Assembly (NCBI GenBank): GCA_020746105.1
Contig: CM036623.1
Coordinates: 5,422,501-5,486,500 of the forward strand
Length of the DNA stretch: 64,000 nucleotides
Direction of reading: 5' to 3'
Source: Trogon surrucura
Taxonomy: Eukaryota; Chordata; Aves; Trogoniformes; Trogonidae
Positions 1 to 10,465 of the stretch are shown here, piece by piece. The translations under genes and the position numbers were made by a program. How positions within the stretch are numbered: position 1 is the stretch's first letter; each line of letters begins with the position of its first letter. The notes under the pieces were generated by a model. The model was given only the letters and a program-made list of their open reading frames with translations. It made no database searches and was not told the origin of the DNA.

Positions 1-3000
1 TAGCAAGAAGTCAGAGAGCTTTGGTTGTTTCTGAAATTTTTTCATTTTTAGGGATTCCTAATCATCCTTTTCTTTCAATTCAGGGATGAATTCCTCAATC
101 TCTGTTAAAAGAAGTATATATTTCCAACAAAAATAATGCATGTGTATAGAAATACATTCCAGATAAAATCCCTCCTACTATAGAATTTTGTCATCTGCTC
201 ATGTTCTTACCAAAATTCTGGAGTTTCAAATACAATCTGAGAGTTCCTCTATTTACTTTTCACCTACTTAGCAAACCCAATGATGCTCAACATGACAGAT
301 CTCCAGCATTATGAGATCTGGTTTATACACTCACTGAGACTTATAGATTAATTAACAAGTATTAATTTTACATTGTTTCTGAGGAACTTCTGGAGCGCAC
401 TCATCTAGTGCCCGTGGAAAAATCTAACAGAATGCCAATGGGATTACAAAACCTAAATAGGTGGGTACAACAAACAAGCGAGTCAAAGAAGGAAATGAAG
501 GTGATAAATTTGCAAAGAAAATACTAGAATTGTGAAATCTTGGTCAAGTAAGAGCAGTAAAACCAGATCTCTGTCTTTCTAGACTCTGCTGTCTAGTTTT
601 CTGCTTTCTGAATGACCTATAGCAGAAATGAATTTGAGGAGAAGCTAACAGGAATTAAAAAATTACACTTTTACAGAGTGGATTTGAAACATGCATGCCC
701 TCCTGCAGACACTTTTTAAGAATGAAAATATCAGTGCATTTTTTCTTGACTTTCACAGTCAGAGAATTGTTTTAAATATACTGAGTATACTGTGTCAAGG
801 GTTTATTTCTTCCAGTTGCATAAGTTTTCGTCTTGCTGGTCCATACAAAAAAAAAAAAAAATCTCATGTCCCAGATCTGCCAATCCTCAGGGTGACTGTG
901 CTCTTGCAGCCACGCTTGTGTAGAGAAGAGATCCTTGAAAACCGCCTACATTCTGTCCCTGCTCTGACAGCAGCCCTAATGCAATCAGCCAAGAAGGAAC
1001 AGGAATGCAGTGGAGGGAGCTGCGGGTGCTGCCCCAGAGCAGCCGAGATGGGGCAACTCTGAAGCACACGTGTGCCCCACCTCGGGGGCTGAGTCAAGGT
1101 AAAAGAGAGAAGACTGAGAATACAAAGTAATAGGGGTGAAAAAAAATGGAACGATCTTTCCTCTCGCTTCCTCAAAACTAAGAAAGTGATCATGAAAACT
1201 TATTTAAATAATAATAATAATAATAATAAAACACCCAAAGATAGGGTTTAGTCTAGTTCCAAACAGCTTAGATGTCAAGAGCTTCAAGAAGACATGGCTC
1301 AAGGGTGAAAGCCCAATTCCATGGTCAGAATTCATGTCAAGTGCTAGTGTTCCTAAATGATTCCTTGAGGAATCACAGGGTCTAAACTGCATCTGCACCA
1401 ATCTGGAGTGTGGGATGATTGCCCTTGAAAATCTTGCCTGGTTTTTAGCTGACCGGGAGGTGCTCAGAGGTTATAGGTTATACACAGACCATCACTGCAA
1501 CTTTCTAACACAGAATCTGAAACAAAAAAGAATGACACAATGTCCCATATTTCTTCTGTTAATTTGCCCATATACCTTTTCATTGCAGGTAAATAAATCC
1601 ATACAAATAGATCCAGAGTTATCCATAGCTACCCATTTTATAAAGAAGTCCCGTCTTGGTTGTGAATCTGTCACCTGCTTGTTTCATTTTTGTTTCCCTT
1701 AATAATCTTAGAGTGATACGCTAATTGAAATGAAACCCACTGAACATATGGAAGCACATAATTACAAGCTTAAATAATACAGATTTTGTGAACCTTACCT
1801 GCCTTTGCAATATGCAAAGTATAGAGGAGCAGAACATGCTTTGTCGTAGGGCAGCAGTTGAAGGAGAAACAGAAATAGGACTGAACGACTTCAGTCACAA
1901 CCAGAAGAGTTCTCACTAGCACTACTGCGTTGGTTTGACAGCTATGGTCTTAAACAGCAAGTGATAATTTGGGTGATGTTCAGAATTGAAAAGCTTTTCC
2001 ATAAAATGTCGTTGTTGTCATTGATCCTAAAATATCTCACAGGGCAGACGATCTGCAGAATATGTTAACTGTAGTAATTCCTCTCACACGCACTCAAATT
2101 GTAAACATTTTAAGACTGAGAATTGTATTTTGTTAACGAACAAAGATGAGTTTGCCCTTTGCTGCACCGATAGTTGTATGGCGTGGTGCAATGGGGGAGG
2201 GAAGAGAATTACATCTGCGATCTGAAAGCTGCACAGAGAGTTCTGTTAGGTGTGTGGTGGAAAAGGTTTGTTAGAAAATGTGCCTATCCCACAGCCTCTA
2301 GGTTTCAAATCTTCTCCTGGAGTGAGGTTTGTAATTCACTGGGCTTAAGTCACACACTTTGACATGAACTACACTGTTCACTGAGGTAGCCTCATAAATA
2401 ATCCTCATTCCCTGGGGAGTCCAGTCGATTCATCAATCCCTTCGATGTCCTGTCCTGTGCAGATTAGCACACATGAGGTAAAAAAGGAGCTGCAACCAAA
2501 AAATGACACTAGCTCTTTGTAAAAGGTGGTAACAGTGCTGTTTCTTAAAATGCAGACTAGAGAAGTCGAGCTGAATTATACATTACAGATATCTTACACG
2601 TTCTGCAGTGTCTGTGTTGAAGGCCATTATCTTCAGTCCTTTGGGAACCGCCAGGAACTAGAGACATGGAAGCTTAGAAGAAAGAGGAAGAAAGAACTAA
2701 AACTTTTTTGGCTAGAAGCAAATTTTAGTTTATTATTCAGCTCAGCTCCACTGTGTTCCACTTTCAAAGTTTCACTTAAAAAGCGAATGATAGCATGAAA
2801 AAGAAAGATTCTTTTAAAGTAGTATTTCTTCAGAGGGACACGTACTGGTCTCTGAACTTTTGACTAACATTATAGAAGGTGAATTTGCCAAATTAGTTTT
2901 GGCAACTTTCACTTAGCTTTTCTTTTATTATTTTTTTCCTACTTGTAGCCATATATGTTGACAAACACTAGTTATATCTAAACCAGGAGGCTGCTTAATT

Positions 3001-3072
3001 TGAACTCGTATTTCGGTATGAACTAAGTGAAGGACATACTCCAGATCACTCTCTGTAAGAGCGTACACCTAC
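1..3072. other. Unique AT-rich non-coding DNA
   Basis: No gene, RNA gene or transposon is recognisable here. The stretch contains an A-run at about 847-861 and an (AAT)n tract at 1207-1230. Open frames of up to about 120 codons exist, but their translations are serine-, cysteine- or lysine-rich mixtures with no domain or motif, as expected by chance. No CpG-rich promoter-like segment is visible. Confidence 0.6.
1207..1230. repeat. (AAT)n microsatellite
   Basis: About eight tandem AAT/ATA trinucleotides lie in a row, directly after the short AT stretch TATTTAA. It is a simple sequence repeat and likely length-polymorphic. Nothing suggests a function. Confidence 0.9.
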
Positions 3073-3090
3073 TTTTTTTTTTTTTTTTTT
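3073..3090. repeat. Poly-T tract (18 T)
   Basis: An uninterrupted run of 18 T lies about 50 bases upstream of the CR1 tail at 3138-3230. It could be an independent slippage tract. It is not the CR1 tail, because CR1 ends in an octamer repeat instead of poly-A or poly-T. Confidence 0.85.
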
Positions 3091-3137
3091 CCCCATATAG
3101 AGAGAGTTTAGGGACATTATCTTCCTTCCTTAGACAC

Positions 3138-3230
3138 TTAAGGTCGATGTTGAAAGGTTTCCCTGCCCATGGCAGGGAGGTTGGAATGAGACGAGGTTCC
3201 TTCCAGCTCAAATCGTTCTATGATTCTATG
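3138..3230 (+). mobile_element. CR1 LINE 3' end fragment
   Basis: The stretch carries the diagnostic 3' UTR of avian CR1 in sense orientation: the CCCTGCCCATGGCAGG block, then TTGGAATGAGACGAGG, TTCCTTCCAGCTCAAA, and the tail TTCTATGATTCTATG ending at 3230. The corresponding CR1 consensus, from memory, is a TTGGAACTAGATGA-type stretch followed by CCTTCCAACC and ATTCTATGA repeats. The fragment is severely 5'-truncated, as most avian CR1 copies are, and diverged at several positions. The left edge is uncertain by 20-30 bases. Confidence 0.8.
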
Positions 3231-6200
3231 TCTTAGCTTTTTTTCCCCTCTTTCCAAGGTGCACTCATGGTGCAGCACTATCTCCCCATAACGCAGGTTC
3301 TAATATGACTTGACCCAGATTTTTAGCAGTCTGTGCCATCAGCTCATGTACAATGGACATCTACTTGCTGATGCCATCTCTGTGCTGGACTCCACCGTGA
3401 TTGTACACACTTTAACAGGATAGACACTAGGAAAAAAACATAAGCCGTGTTTTGTCTGCTACAATGAGTGTTTAAAGACAAAGTAACAACTGAATATTAA
3501 ACACGAGAATTTCAGGCATCTGAGAGAAGCAGAAATTATGATTTTCCTCATGTAATTTTAATTTTTTTAAGTGTCATAGGGGCTTTTTCTGCCATTCATA
3601 ACATCATTTTTTTCAGTCTTCAGTCTCAGAAGACAGTGTTGTCAGATGAAAAGTGAGTATTTTTTTTTCTGTTGGCGAGTAAAGATTGTGTGTGTGAATA
3701 TAATCATGAAAATGCAACCCCTTCTTTAGTAGTGCATGTAGGCACACCTGGAGGTATATCTCAGATTTCTGAATCTGGATCATTTCATCAAGACAAGATT
3801 CTTCCATCAGGACAAGGTTTTTTATAACTTTGTAGAGACAAAATTGTAAATATTTTGTGCTATAAATGTTAGTTATTTTAACTTGCAGTTATGCATAAAA
3901 CAAAACAACAACAATAAAAGCTTAAGCATAACTAACATTTACAACTGAACAGCTTGTATGAGGATAACTTTAGCCACTTCACACTCCAGTGAAAAAATAC
4001 CTTGATAAAATGCTTCACTAGAAACAGATGCTAACTTTTGGGATAAAATGCCCATAGCAAGTTTAAGCAACTTCAAATCTATCTCATCTAAGCCTATACC
4101 TGACAGCAAAAGTAGAAGGACCTTCATGTCTTTCTGTTGCTCACAACAGCACAGGTAACATATGTTTTCTGATTAACTTTTGGTGTGGTAGAAGATGCTG
4201 CAGGATGAGATCCTGCTACGTATTGCAGGAAGGAGAAAGGACATCTGAGGAAAAAAAGTCTAGCAAAATACGGTAAGTTTGTTTTCTCTGATAGAACTTA
4301 CTATAGCGTTTGTCTGAGCAATGAAATGGAGAAAACCAAGCATTGATATTTACATTTTTAAGATGTGTTCAGATCTTGAATTTCTGTTGCATCAGAAAAA
4401 GAAGTGAACCTGGCAACGTAGTGAATGCCTTACATAGGAAAATACCGGATGAAAATCAGATCTCTGTTACCTTGGGGAATGTAACAAAGCTTCTGCTTGG
4501 CTACAAACAATGCCCTAGTTTTTCTCCTCTCCCTTTTTAACGGAAAATAAATATTTAAGAAAAACAACACTAATAAATGCATTCCAAAAGAAGAATAGAG
4601 AACCACCTCAGCACTGGAAATGAAAAACTGTCTTCCTTTCATCTGTACCCAAAAAGCTTATGAAAATTAGCAAAGATTACTCAAAAACAATCATGAACAA
4701 ATCTGAAACAAACTCAGTCTTGCATCAAGTAAAAAATTCGTATTTATTTTATTCAACCTCCTTGATTCGCTTGGGCTCACCTCTGTTTTGCTGCAGCAGC
4801 TGTAAATAGAACGTGTCCAGCTCAATTGACTCTTTGAATCTTAGTTTTTGTTGGCATCTTCAAAACACCAGCTGTTATATTTCTTTAAAGGATTGATACG
4901 TTTTGAACATGCCAAGAAAGAGATTATATAACGTCTTGCCAGAGTCCTTGACAGTGACACTAGACTAGGAAGTCATCCCTAAGAACAGCCCCACTTCTCA
5001 GGAGGCCAAACTTTTTACTCAGATTTTTTTTTTTTTTACGAGAGACCCACTGAGAATTGTATGTCAATTAGATGCAACTGCAGAAAAAGGCTCAGATGTT
5101 TTGAACTGATCTAAACCACACTATGAATTCGCCCTCTGGACGAGTCTAGCAAAACTACATCCAAAGCTCTGTGTTTGGCCCTGGGTCTTATCAGAAGTAT
5201 TCCACGATATCCCACACTGCAGAAGGGTAAGCTTCCTTTGATGCAAACTTTTGTCGCCTAGTAAATAAATGCACCCAGAGTGTACATATCTAGGCAAACT
5301 CCTGACCTCTTGAAATTAAATTATCCTCTCCCAGTGCATCAGATTTAAAATGATTTTACAAATTGGGATAAGCTCAATTTATCCTAGTTTTTCAGATTAA
5401 ATATTTTTAAAATCCTTCCTTTTTTTTTTTTTTTGAGTCACCTTTCTGAAGCTTTGCTGTCTCGATGTCCTTGAGAGTATTATCAACATTTGTTTAGCTT
5501 TGTGACATTAGGAAACATTAAAGAACCACTATTAAAAAAAAGCAAAAACCAAACTAAACCCACAAGAACCCTGTCATATTTTAGTATTTCCAGATTTATT
5601 TCTTCCTTGGTTTCAGTGCCATATATGGGTACACTGCTACACTATTATGGATTATTATGGAATAAAATAGTTATCCAGAGATAATTTTTAACTACATTTT
5701 GCTTTAAATGAAAATAATTGGTTTGGATTTAAAGCCACACGATCCTGAATAGTCTAATTCAAAATAGCATTTCGTTTTCAAGTATTTATTTTGTCATTAT
5801 TTTGACAACACTGAAATGAGTAGTATTTGTTTATTGACATAAAAAAGAACACTAGGATTGTTCTCCACATCTCTCTTGTAAGCCATTTTTCAGTGCAAGT
5901 ACTTTGTTGTTTCAGTACTGGCAAATGAATACTAAAGTAGTTAGGACAAAACTGGAACAACTAGACAGAAGCAAGTATAGGGAACTACATACTATATGCA
6001 CGTATAGATGCAGCCATTTTTAAGTTCAGAAGTTTATTATAAAAAGTGAAATCTGCAGGCAGTTACCTGAGAGAAATTAACATAATAGTAATCTGAATAA
6101 TTCAGATTATTTAAAAGCAAATAAAACAATTCTTTCCAGTGAGACTTGATCTCCCTACCTAAAAATGATCAGAAATTTTTAGGATAAAGTATAGAAAAAG

Positions 6201-7118
6201 TACAGGTTTGTGGGTGGTTTTTTTTGTTTTTCTTTTTTGCCTGGTTTTGTTAGTTTATATAAAAGGCCACACGGAGCTTATTGAATGAACAACAAAACTT
6301 CTGTTTGAAAAGGATTTTGTACTGGTATTTCTTAAAATTGTATGTACTTTCAAATACTCCAGAGATCAGGAGCTATGAAAGAAACCCTTTGGTTTGGATG
6401 ATATTTCCCAAAGAAGCGTTGAAATGAAGTAAGCAGCATGGTTGAACTCTTATCAGTTACAACTCATTATACAGAAGTCTTTATTTTCCACTTTCAGATG
6501 TATTTTATCTCTGAGGTCAGAAGAGAGACCTGTAACAAAGGTGGTACATGTATCCTATATGGATTTAAAGAAGGCCTCTTGTCCTCTCCCTGATATTTGA
6601 TTATTACTTTCTGTATTTGTTGATGATATATCTTTTCTTGAATGCTCATCAGTGTATGTTAGATAACCTCATGAGCCATAGAAGTATTTCACACTGCATT
6701 CTGTAATTTTATATGATCCAAAAACTTAAGTAATGACCTAAAAGTCAAGTCCTTGCAATTTAATTTCAATTTGCTATTCCTTATGTTTTCATATGAAAAG
6801 AATGATTCCTTAAGATAAGGGTTTGTTTAATAGAAAAGATTTTGAAAGAAAAGTAAAATTCACTGTCAAAGAATTATATCAGGCAATTTTTACTGTAATA
6901 GCCAGACAAAAGCTTCCAGAAATGTTAGAAATCACACATTAAAATGAAGCCCTATTAAAATCTAAGTTGTTTTAATGTAAGCATAGACTAACCATTTTTT
7001 TCCTACCTGTTTTTAAACTGTTTTTCAGGTCAGGACCATTGCAGCTACCTTTGACTATACCGTATGATCTAGAAAAGCCTTTTGAAATGCTTCACAGTAC
7101 AGTGTAGACAACTGACAT
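3231..7118. other. Unique AT-rich non-coding DNA
   Basis: No recognisable gene or transposon lies between the CR1 tail and the target duplication of the LTR at 7124. Low-complexity tracts include a T-run at 5024-5037, another at 5420-5434 and a T/G-rich stretch around 6212-6250. Open frames reach only about 70 codons and look random. Confidence 0.6.
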
Positions 7119-7123
7119 CTGTA
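7119..7123. repeat. Target-site duplication, left copy (CTGTA)
   Basis: CTGTA immediately precedes the LTR start TGTCC, and an identical CTGTA follows the LTR end at 7887-7891. A perfect 5-bp duplication is the expected footprint of retroviral integrase and fixes both ends of the element. Confidence 0.85.
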
Positions 7124-7274
7124 TGTCCTGGTTTGAGAGCCCCAGGATGAAAGTTTTCGTAGGTAACCAGAGGATTACCTAATGGAGGAAGGGGAGCAGC
7201 TGTGTCTGTGGGGAGGAGAGGATGGGCCGGGTGACCCAAATGGACCCATCACAGGTTCCTTCCCATGTGCTCAG

Positions 7275-7282
7275 TATAAAAG
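7275..7282 (+). promoter_or_regulatory. TATA box of the LTR promoter
   Basis: TATAAAAG lies in the U3 part of the solo LTR, preceded by GTGCTCAG and followed by a GGGCCCC stretch. This is the usual arrangement of a retroviral core promoter. Whether it is active is not shown by the sequence. Confidence 0.5.
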
Positions 7283-7578
7283 GGCCCCTGAGAAGGGCCC
7301 TGGTGCATTTAGTGCTGCTGTGCTGGGAAGGTTGCCATCAGCTTTTTGTCACCTCTCCCTGTGCTGCTGGAGTTCTTGCCTCCTGTTCTCACACTGCAGA
7401 GGAGCACCGTTCATCAGGACAGGTTGCCTTCCCCTGTCTCCCCGGATGGGAGTGGCACAGCTCCTTTTCTGTTTTTTTTTTGAACTTTTTTCATCATCAT
7501 GACTCTGGGCTTGGGTGCTCCTCTCTGCTGCCAACTCCAGTGTGGGACATTTTTTTCCTGCTCAGGACCTTGCTGTAA

Positions 7579-7621
7579 TCATAGAATGGCCTAGGCTGGA
7601 AGGGACCTTAGAGATCATTTT
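7579..7621 (-). mobile_element. Very short CR1 LINE end nested in the LTR
   Basis: ATCATAGAATGGCCTAGG, GCTGGAAGGGACCTTAGA and GATCATT are the reverse complement of the CR1 3' end. Aligning the host LTR with its relative at 20626-21014 shows that these 40-odd bases are absent from the relative. The flanks then join directly (GACCTTGCTGTAAT to CTGAAAGATG). TAAT occurs on both sides (7577-7580 and 7620-7623), a possible short target duplication. The copy keeps only the last 40 or so bases of CR1. Confidence 0.75.
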
Positions 7622-7886
7622 AATCTGAAAGATGTGTGTCCCATATTAGCATATTCTCTTCTATCTTTGAGCATATTTGTATACTATATATATATATTTG
7701 TACATAGTTTGCTATCTTGTTATTGTTAGTATAATTTTTTTTTTTCAGTAGACTGGTACATTTTTTTGTTTCAAACCTTGAAGTCTCTCTCCCTGGTTCC
7801 TCTGTACTCTTTCCCTGGGAGAGTGGGGGGCAGATCACAGAGCATCTGTAAAAGTTTAGTGGCTAGCTCAGCCTTAAACTTTGACA

Positions 7887-7891
7887 CTGTA
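7887..7891. repeat. Target-site duplication, right copy (CTGTA)
   Basis: Identical to 7119-7123 on the other side of the solo LTR. Confidence 0.85.
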
Positions 7892-10437
7892 CTCTTTTAG
7901 TAAATTTAGAGTTAAATATTTCTATAAATTAATCATTATATTCAAGCTAAAAACAAGTAATTTGTTTTCAGTTTTGCATAATTCAAATTTTTGTATGTTG
8001 GCAAATGCAGAGAGTCAAAGAGAGGAACACATTATTTAAAAAATTTACCTAAACTGGAAAAAATAATCTAGTAAATGTTAGGGAGGGTCATGCAGGGACA
8101 TGTTTAATCACTGCGTAACTTCCTCTTTGCATGTATATGCATATGCACAGGCAAAACCTTCACACATCACGATAACATGGACTCTAATAAGTCTTATTTG
8201 TCAGCTTCTTCAGGCAAGTTCCCAAATTAAACACTGGAAAAACACTTTGCGCACACACACACAAAAATAATTCTGCACTTCAGAAGATCCTCTCAGTTTA
8301 GCTGAGATTGAATAATTTTACATTTTTACAAAGTAATGTCAGAATAAGTAACTAATAATTTCAGAAAGAATAATTCCAGAGAAATGACTGCATCAACATA
8401 CCAATTCTCCTTTATGTTGGTGTCATTATGGGCTCACGCATGTAATCAATGACTCCTTGTAAAATCATATTAGGATTCTGCATTGTACAATGGACACATG
8501 AAACTTGTATGTTCTTTTTAATAGAGTGATCTACAGTCGGAAAGCAAATATTTGCTTAGAATATGTTTTCCAGTCTTTTTTTGGGAGAATGTTTGAGATT
8601 GATGTCCTGAAAGGTTTCTTTAGTTTATTCAGAAATTACATTTTCTGTATAGCTGTGGCTTAAGCTCTTTGCTATTGGACAGGTTAGGTTCAACTCCTAT
8701 TAAAGGAAATTTGGTCAAAATCAAAATCTCCACCAACTAGCAAGCCCAGAGTTTCTTTTCCTTCTAACTCAAAATCAGTCAATTTTTGACTCTTCTTATT
8801 ATACTGACAATCTAAACAAATGAAAGAATGTGTAGCTATTTTGTTTAGAAATGTGTTCTGCAAATTTTTGAGTTAGTCTTGTTAATTCAGACTAGAGCTA
8901 TATATTAACAGAGAGAAATGCAGAGAGATTGCATTTTTTCACTCTCACATTAAGTTTTGCCTTTCAAAGGGGGACAGCTAGGGTAAAAAGGAATCAAGAG
9001 AGCCGTAACTGACTACCTTCAAGTATTTTTTTTTACCCTTAATTATTTTTTATAATTTTGTAACTTAGTCTAATTAATGGTTTGTAATCAGATTGAAATA
9101 TTTTACTAGAGCATTCTGTTCTATCTTTGCTGATAGGTAAGATAGTATCTTCTGTGTCTAAAACTGATCAAATGTCCATAGCAGCAATATCACCTACATA
9201 AATGGATGTCAGCGAGACATAGGTTAGGTAGTTTCAGAAGCAAAATTATTTTTGCCTTCTTTTGTCACACCAATGAAGATGACATCACCAATGTTGTTAA
9301 CTTGTTTTCTGCCTCAAAGATGCCTCAAACATCTCGGTTTAGCCACTGACTTAACCAAGCTGATGCTTATGCCTTAAATTTTTTCACAGCTGCTCTGTGG
9401 GGATTCTTTCTGTGTCTCCTGCTTACTTTGGAACAGTGTTTCACTATGTTCTTTCTCCCTCTGTCCTTCAGATTTCCATTCTTGACTCCTTCAATATCCC
9501 TTTCTGCTACATCTGAGCCCTGGTTTTCAAGCTTTCACTTTTGACCAAATCTATTTTCTTCATGTCTTTTTCTTCCCCTCTTATATAATCTTCCTTGAAG
9601 TGAAAAAATGATACAAGAATTGCTTTTTAAACATGAATGAAGCAGGATCAACCACTGTGCTGTCCAAAAGCAGAGAAATGAATTGATTTGGGGAAATTAA
9701 ATATTGATACTGTGCTCTCAGGGCCAGCACAAAACTAGGCAATTTTGCAAATTTTGCATGGCCCTCTGAGAGCTGGTGTGAAAAGATATTAAAGTATAAG
9801 TAGGACAACTGGCTAAAAGAGAGGAGCCTGTAGCTGCCAGACTAGGATTGTCAACTATGGGTTCTCATAAAAGGGTAGGGAGCAGAGGGTCTTTTGCACC
9901 AAACTAGAAATACAGACAACTTGGCTTCATTTGAGTGCGTGTAACTGTACCTGCATGAGGCAAGCGTAGAACTGCATGGGGATGCCTCTGGAAGTGGCAC
10001 TCAAGTCGATCCTCAACTTGAGTCAAACCAAAGGAGTTCCCCTTCATAAGATGTATAAACAACAAAAGGTACAAAATTCTGGGTCAGTCATCAGGCAGAG
10101 AAAGTACTATTATGAACAGTTTTGTTTTCTTATACGCTACGAGGCCGAATGTTATTTTTCATAATAGCAATACTTCTGTGCTTTGGGTTATGGCATAATA
10201 AAAAGCTAGAAAATAGAAAACTTTATTTTAAAGGTACTCTTCAGTTTATCAGCTGCGATTTAACTTAGGCACTAGCTTTTATGTCAAAAAAAAAATGAAG
10301 ATCTTCTTACTTTAGTAGCTATTTTTTTTAGAATAAAAAAAAAATTCAGGCTGCATTCTCTATTGTACATTTGAAGAACACTTAGGTCAGTTAAATATAC
10401 ATCTCCACAGGACAGTAAAACTTCATCCACTCTGTGA

Positions 10438-10465
10438 GCGTGTGTGTATGTGCACATGCACGCGC
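10438..10465. other. 28-nt alternating purine-pyrimidine tract (Z-DNA-prone)
   Basis: Every base from 10438 to 10465 alternates purine and pyrimidine: GCGTGTGTGT, then ATGTGCACAT, then GCACGCGC. It mixes GT/CA steps with GC steps at both ends and contains the 10-bp palindrome ATGTGCACAT in the middle. Such sequences are classic candidates for left-handed Z-DNA under negative supercoiling. No microsatellite of a single unit explains it. Confidence 0.6.

Larger units (their letters stand above)
7124..7886 (+). mobile_element. Solo LTR of an avian endogenous retrovirus
   Basis: The element begins TGTCCTGGTTTGAGAGCC, ends TTAAACTTTGACA and is flanked by the perfect 5-bp duplication CTGTA. That makes a complete LTR of 763 bp including a CR1 insertion. 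A TATAAAAG box lies at 7275-7282, roughly 150 bases in, consistent with a U3 promoter. No primer-binding site, gag, pol or env sequence follows, so this is a solo LTR left by LTR-LTR recombination. A second member of the same family lies on the opposite strand at 20626-21014. The two share the start, a middle block and the final 100 bases. Class (ERVL or ERVK) cannot be decided from the LTR alone. Confidence 0.88.

Noticed and set aside
7182..7578. Overlapping frames of 106 and 118 codons
   Set aside because: They lie entirely inside the solo LTR. LTRs of this type carry no coding region, and the frames reflect its higher GC content.
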